Assembly: GCF_030758755.1 (NCBI RefSeq)
Contig: NZ_CP132387.1
Coordinates: forward strand, 2,409,001-2,473,000
Direction: 5' to 3'
DNA: 64,000 nucleotides
DNA from: Bartonella apihabitans
Lineage (GTDB): Bacteria > Pseudomonadota > Alphaproteobacteria > Rhizobiales > Rhizobiaceae
In this document: positions 60,118-64,000 of the stretch, in pieces
How positions within the stretch are numbered: the first letter of the stretch is position 1
Layout of the letters: every line of letters begins with the position of its first letter
The notes under the pieces: generated by a model
The model's input: the letters and a program-made list of their open reading frames with translations, nothing else
Told to the model about the DNA's origin: nothing
Database searches by the model: none
Position numbers and translations under genes: made by a program

Positions 60118-60648
60118 TTTAACTTCTCCTGTTTTGAAGCGTTGATGCTTCATGTCATCACACTGCTTGGTTAAACTATCCTGAATTGAATAAACAATAA
60201 AGAAATGTTCCAGACAGTGCTTTATTAAAGTCACAAAGCTATTCCGGGTCATTTAGTTTGTGACAATGGCATAGAAACATAATCGGATTTTATTTGCAAA
60301 CCGGATTTTTTAGACACCTCGTCGCAGGCGCCAGCCGGTTTTTATGCCTCATAAGCTTTGTTGGCTCTGAAATATCTTTGGCTCCAATGAAAACAGGGAG
60401 TTGGAGGAATGTTACTCAAACCGGAAACGGTTAAAGAGACGAAAATATTGGCAAAAAAACGCTTTCTCAAATGAATCTTTTCAACATCTCTTGCACCTCT
60501 ACTGGGGTGCCCTTATATACGCGTCAACGAGGTTCGTTATGGTTGCCGATTTTTGAGTGGCCATTACGGGCTTTTCATATGATAAGGAGCTGTCTGATTG
60601 GAATGCTCGGTAGAGGTCCCGACAGCTTGCTGAATGGAGAGTAGATAT
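60118..60648. other. Intergenic region holding the dnaK promoter
   Basis: 531 bases between divergent genes. A heat-shock-type promoter is seen at 60490-60519. No protein gene or RNA is otherwise recognised. Confidence 0.5.
60490..60519 (+). promoter_or_regulatory. RpoH (sigma-32)-type promoter of dnaK
   Basis: CTTGCA (60490-60495), a 16-base spacer, and CTTATATA (60512-60519) resemble the alphaproteobacterial heat-shock promoter form (CTTG with CYTATNT), about 130 bp upstream of the dnaK ATG. No CIRCE element was found, so dnaK is probably under RpoH and not HrcA. Motif match by eye. Confidence 0.6.
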
Positions 60649-62571
60649 ATGGCAAAAGTAATCGGTATTGACTTAGGTACGACAAACTCTTGCGTGGCTG
60701 TCATGGATGGCAAAAACGCGAAAGTTATTGAAAATTCGGAAGGTGCCCGCACAACACCTTCTATTGTAGCATTTGCAGAGGGTGGCGAGCGTCTTGTAGG
60801 ACAGCCGGCGAAACGTCAGGCTGTTACCAATCCTGAAGGCACTATTTTTGCGGTCAAGCGTTTGATTGGCCGTCGTTTTGACGACCCGATGGTTACCAAG
60901 GACAAAGAACTTGTTCCTTATAAAATCGTCAAAGGGGAAAATGGTGACGCCTGGGTTGAAGTAGAAGGCAAGAAATATTCACCTTCTCAGGTTTCTGCAA
61001 TGGTCTTGCAGAAAATGAAGGAAACGGCAGAGTCCTATTTGGGCGAAAAAGTCGAGCAGGCCGTTATTACAGTTCCTGCCTATTTTAATGATGCCCAGCG
61101 TCAGGCAACAAAAGATGCCGGCAAGATTGCCGGTCTTGATGTTTTGCGTATCATTAACGAGCCTACGGCTGCTGCTTTGGCTTATGGTCTTGACAAGAAA
61201 GACGGTAAGACAATTGCTGTTTATGACTTGGGCGGTGGTACATTCGATATTTCGGTTCTCGAAATTGGTGATGGTGTTTTCGAGGTTAAATCGACCAATG
61301 GTGATACATTCCTTGGCGGTGAAGACTTTGATATGCGTCTGGTTACCTATCTTGCCGAAGAATTTGAAAAAGAAAACGGCATTGATCTGAGAAAAGACAA
61401 ATTGGCTTTGCAGCGTTTGAAAGAAGCGTCCGAAAAAGCCAAGATCGAATTGTCATCTTCGCAGCAAACAGAAATCAATTTGCCGTTCATTACGGCTGAT
61501 GCAACCGGTCCTAAACACCTGACCATGAAATTGACCCGTGCAAAATTCGAGTCATTGGTTGAAGATCTGGTTCAACGCACAATCAATCCTTGTAAGGCTG
61601 CTTTGAAGGATGCCGGGTTGAGTGCTGGCGATATTGATGAAGTCGTTCTCGTTGGCGGCATGACCCGTATGCCGAAGATTCAGGAAATTGTAAAAACCTT
61701 CTTTGGCAAGGATCCGCATAAGGGCGTTAACCCGGATGAGGTTGTTGCAATGGGTGCTGCCATTCAGGGCGGCGTTTTGCAGGGCGATGTCAAAGACGTT
61801 CTATTGCTTGATGTTACACCGCTTTCTCTCGGTATTGAGACATTGGGTGGTGTGTTCACACGCTTGATCGAACGCAATACAACAATTCCGACCAAGAAGT
61901 CACAAACCTTCTCGACGGCTGAAGATAATCAGAACGCTGTGACAATTCGTGTCTTCCAGGGTGAACGCGAGATGGCAGCCGACAACAAGTTGCTTGCCCA
62001 GTTTGACCTTGTAGGCATTCCGCCGGCACCACGTGGTGTTCCGCAGATCGAAGTTACATTCGATATTGACGCGAACGGTATTGTCAGTGTTTCGGCAAAA
62101 GATAAAGGCACCGGTAAAGAACACCAGATCCGCATTCAGGCTTCTGGCGGTTTGAGCGATGCCGATATCGACAAGATGGTCAAGGACGCTGAAGCCCATG
62201 CTGCCGATGACAAGAAGCGGCGTGAAGGCGTTGAAGCCAAGAATCAGGCAGAGGCTCTTGTTCATACAACCGAGAAATCGCTTGCCGATTATGGTGATAA
62301 AGTCTCGGCTGAAGACAAGTCGGCCATTGAAGCTGCCATTGCGGATGTCAAGAAGGCCATTGAATCGGATGATGTTGATAGCCTTCCTGAAAAAACCAAG
62401 AAATTGTCTGAAGTCAGCATGAAACTTGGTGAAGCAATGTATGCCGCTTCAAAAGCTCAGGCAGAAGCTGATGCTGCCCATGATGCAGCAAAAGAAGAAC
62501 ATAAAGACGACGATGTTGTCGATGCCGATTTTGAAGAAGTCGACGACAACGACAAGAACAACAAGAAATAA
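60649..62571 (+). CDS. dnaK: Chaperone DnaK (Hsp70)
   Basis: A 640-residue Hsp70. Nucleotide-binding domain with [17 protein letters not shown] near residue 4, the second phosphate loop [16 protein letters not shown] near residue 193 and [10 protein letters not shown] near residue 337; linker [11 protein letters not shown]; substrate-binding domain and an acidic C terminus ([15 protein letters not shown]). The ATG at 60649 has GGAG upstream; an ATG five codons earlier overlaps that ribosome site and is rejected. Followed by dnaJ after about 200 bp and an intervening terminator-like hairpin. Confidence 0.98.
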   Translation: MAKVIGIDLGTTNSCVAVMDGKNAKVIENSEGARTTPSIVAFAEGGERLVGQPAKRQAVTNPEGTIFAVKRLIGRRFDDPMVTKDKELVPYKIVKGENGDAWVEVEGKKYSPSQVSAMVLQKMKETAESYLGEKVEQAVITVPAYFNDAQRQATKDAGKIAGLDVLRIINEPTAAALAYGLDKKDGKTIAVYDLGGGTFDISVLEIGDGVFEVKSTNGDTFLGGEDFDMRLVTYLAEEFEKENGIDLRKDKLALQRLKEASEKAKIELSSSQQTEINLPFITADATGPKHLTMKLTRAKFESLVEDLVQRTINPCKAALKDAGLSAGDIDEVVLVGGMTRMPKIQEIVKTFFGKDPHKGVNPDEVVAMGAAIQGGVLQGDVKDVLLLDVTPLSLGIETLGGVFTRLIERNTTIPTKKSQTFSTAEDNQNAVTIRVFQGEREMAADNKLLAQFDLVGIPPAPRGVPQIEVTFDIDANGIVSVSAKDKGTGKEHQIRIQASGGLSDADIDKMVKDAEAHAADDKKRREGVEAKNQAEALVHTTEKSLADYGDKVSAEDKSAIEAAIADVKKAIESDDVDSLPEKTKKLSEVSMKLGEAMYAASKAQAEADAAHDAAKEEHKDDDVVDADFEEVDDNDKNNKK

Positions 62572-62597
62572 TTGTTCTGATGTCTTTGTAAATTGAA

Positions 62598-62634
62598 AAA
62601 AGCCCGACCTTTTATCAAAAGGGCGGGCTTTTAT
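62598..62634 (+). terminator. Terminator (or attenuator) between dnaK and dnaJ
   Basis: AAAAGCCCGACCTTTT pairs with AAAAGGGCGGGCTTTT across a short ATC loop with one mismatch and is followed by ATT. It lies about 25 bases after dnaK; incomplete termination would lower dnaJ relative to dnaK. Confidence 0.65.
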
Positions 62635-62772
62635 TGTGGAATAGCCAATCCGCTCGTAACAAGAACTGAAAATAGAATTTGTTTGAATTAACAACGACAA
62701 CGGCCCGAGCGGAGCAAACTATGGCAAATGTCGTCTCATCAATGAACGGCAGAAGACCTGCAGGAATAAGTG

Positions 62773-63936
62773 ATGAAAATTGACTATTATGAAACATTGG
62801 GCGTTTCACGAGAATGCGATGAAAAAACGCTCAAATCTGCTTTTCGTAAACTTGCCATGCGTTACCACCCCGACAGAAATCCGGGCGACAAAGAGGCGGA
62901 ACAAAAATTCAAAGAAATTGGCGAAGCCTATGAGGTTTTAAAAGATCCTCAAAAGCGTGCCGCTTATGACCGTTTCGGCCATGCTGCTTTTGAAAATGGT
63001 GGCGGTGGCGGCGGAAATCCGTTTGGACGTGGTGGTTTTGCTGCGGGTGGTTTTTCCGATATTTTTGAAGATTTCTTTGGCGAGATGATGGGTGGTGCAC
63101 GACGCAAACGCGCCGATGGGCGCGAACGGGGTGCCGATCTCAGCTACAATATGGAAGTCACTCTGGAAGAGGCTTATCACGGTAAAACCGCACAAATCAG
63201 GGTGCCGGGTTCCATCACCTGTGATCTTTGTTCGGGAACGGGTGCCAAGAAAGGTTCAAAACCGCAGCCCTGTGCAACTTGTGGCGGAACCGGAAGAGTA
63301 CGTAGCGCTCAAGGCTTCTTTTCGATTGAAAGAACTTGCCCGACCTGTCAGGGACGCGGTGAAACCATCAAGGATCCTTGCCCGAAATGCCATGGTCAGG
63401 GGCGCATCGAAGAAGAGCGCACATTGACAGTCAATATTCCCGCCGGCATTGAAGATGGTACGCGCATCCGTCTTGCGGGAGAGGGGGATGCCGGAAGCCA
63501 TGGTGAACCGGCCGGTGATCTTTATATTTTCCTATCCATCAAACCGCATGAATTCTTCCAACGTGATGGTGCCGATCTCTATTGTCGTGTTCCTATTTCA
63601 ATGACAACTGCCGCACTTGGCGGAGAGTTTGAAGTTTCAACGCTTGACGGGTTGAAAACACGGGTCAAAGTGCCGGAAGGCACACAAAATGGCCGTCAGT
63701 TTCGCTTGAAGGGCAAGGGTATGCCGGTTTTGCGCCAACAGACAACCGGCGATCTTTATATTCAGGTTGCAATCGAAACGCCGCAAAAGCTGAGCAAAAG
63801 ACAACGTGAGTTGCTGGAAGAGTTCGAAAAGCTTTCTGTTGATGAAAACTCGCCGCAGTCACATGGTTTTTTTGCCCGTATGAAAGAGTTTTTTGAAGGC
63901 ATTAGCGGCAATAACACCGATAACAGTAAAAACTGA
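62773..63936 (+). CDS. dnaJ: Chaperone DnaJ
   Basis: A 387-residue type I Hsp40. The J-domain has the HPD triplet (YHPDRNPGD near residue 32), a Gly/Phe-rich linker follows ([14 protein letters not shown]), then four zinc repeats [24 protein letters not shown] and CPKCHGQG, and the C-terminal substrate domain. A GTG one codon before the ATG at 62773 is also possible. It stimulates DnaK ATPase; GrpE is encoded at 30.4 kb. Confidence 0.97.
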   Translation: MKIDYYETLGVSRECDEKTLKSAFRKLAMRYHPDRNPGDKEAEQKFKEIGEAYEVLKDPQKRAAYDRFGHAAFENGGGGGGNPFGRGGFAAGGFSDIFEDFFGEMMGGARRKRADGRERGADLSYNMEVTLEEAYHGKTAQIRVPGSITCDLCSGTGAKKGSKPQPCATCGGTGRVRSAQGFFSIERTCPTCQGRGETIKDPCPKCHGQGRIEEERTLTVNIPAGIEDGTRIRLAGEGDAGSHGEPAGDLYIFLSIKPHEFFQRDGADLYCRVPISMTTAALGGEFEVSTLDGLKTRVKVPEGTQNGRQFRLKGKGMPVLRQQTTGDLYIQVAIETPQKLSKRQRELLEEFEKLSVDENSPQSHGFFARMKEFFEGISGNNTDNSKN

Positions 63937-64000
63937 CAAGCTTTCCACACAAACGTCATGTTATGTGTGACTTGTTGGAAAACAAGAAAGGCGGAAACAT

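Overview
The window looks like a near-origin segment of a low-GC alphaproteobacterial (Hyphomicrobiales/Rhizobiales) chromosome. Gene neighbourhoods typical of Brucella, Bartonella and Rhizobium are kept: tlpA|argH-lptM-lysA-DUF4175, accA-xerD|aroK-aroB, hrcA|rph-rdgB-hemW, argB-nucleotidase, and dnaK-dnaJ. Base composition is clearly lower in GC than in Brucella or Rhizobium, intergenic regions are AT-rich, and arginine, lysine/DAP, aromatic and cysteine biosynthesis genes are present. The best guess is a Bartonellaceae member of the bee-gut type (Bartonella apis-like). This is inference from composition and gene content; no search was run.

Layout. 1-5.4 kb: DUF2892 fragment, argG, a LysE exporter, an FAH hydrolase, a 58-bp tandem repeat, a secreted SH3 protein and a 2-hydroxyacid dehydrogenase. 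5.8-9.7 kb: hydroxybutyryl-CoA dehydrogenase, a frameshifted cobalamin adenosyltransferase, a YihY membrane protein, a YaiI protein and a TlpA thioredoxin. 9.7-15.2 kb: argH (5' frameshift), lptM-like lipoprotein, lysA and a large DUF4175 protein. 16-22.5 kb: DUF305 protein, cysK, an aldo/keto reductase, a lipoprotein, a methyltransferase, a response regulator with a cNMP-binding protein, and a YkuD protein. 23-30 kb: a parS-like site, accA, xerD, aroK-aroB, a tRNA-Arg(CCU) gene split by a group I intron, and a SPOR-containing DD-carboxypeptidase. 30.4-39 kb: grpE, a divergent hemC, an NMT1/SsuA-type ABC importer, hrcA (frameshifted), then rph-rdgB-hemW. 39.2-52 kb: a propionate module. 52-64 kb: argB, a HAD nucleotidase, an EamA transporter, lepA, a candidate structured RNA, dapD, a LOG protein, a repeat-bearing secreted peptide, dnaK and dnaJ.

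How the genes work together. PrpE, PccAB, epimerase and methylmalonyl-CoA mutase make a complete propionate-to-succinyl-CoA route, next to a PccR/ScfR-type regulator. TTTGCAAA-like motifs lie in front of the regulator gene and of prpE. The mutase needs adenosylcobalamin, and the only adenosyltransferase gene seen here carries a one-base frameshift. Four genes (argH, adenosyltransferase, hrcA, pccB) each contain a single-base indel at or beside a short C/G run, so base-level errors in the assembly must be considered before calling them dead.

The most striking element is the group I intron in tRNA-Arg(CCU), of the type known from Agrobacterium. No prophage, complete insertion sequence, CRISPR array or rRNA was seen.
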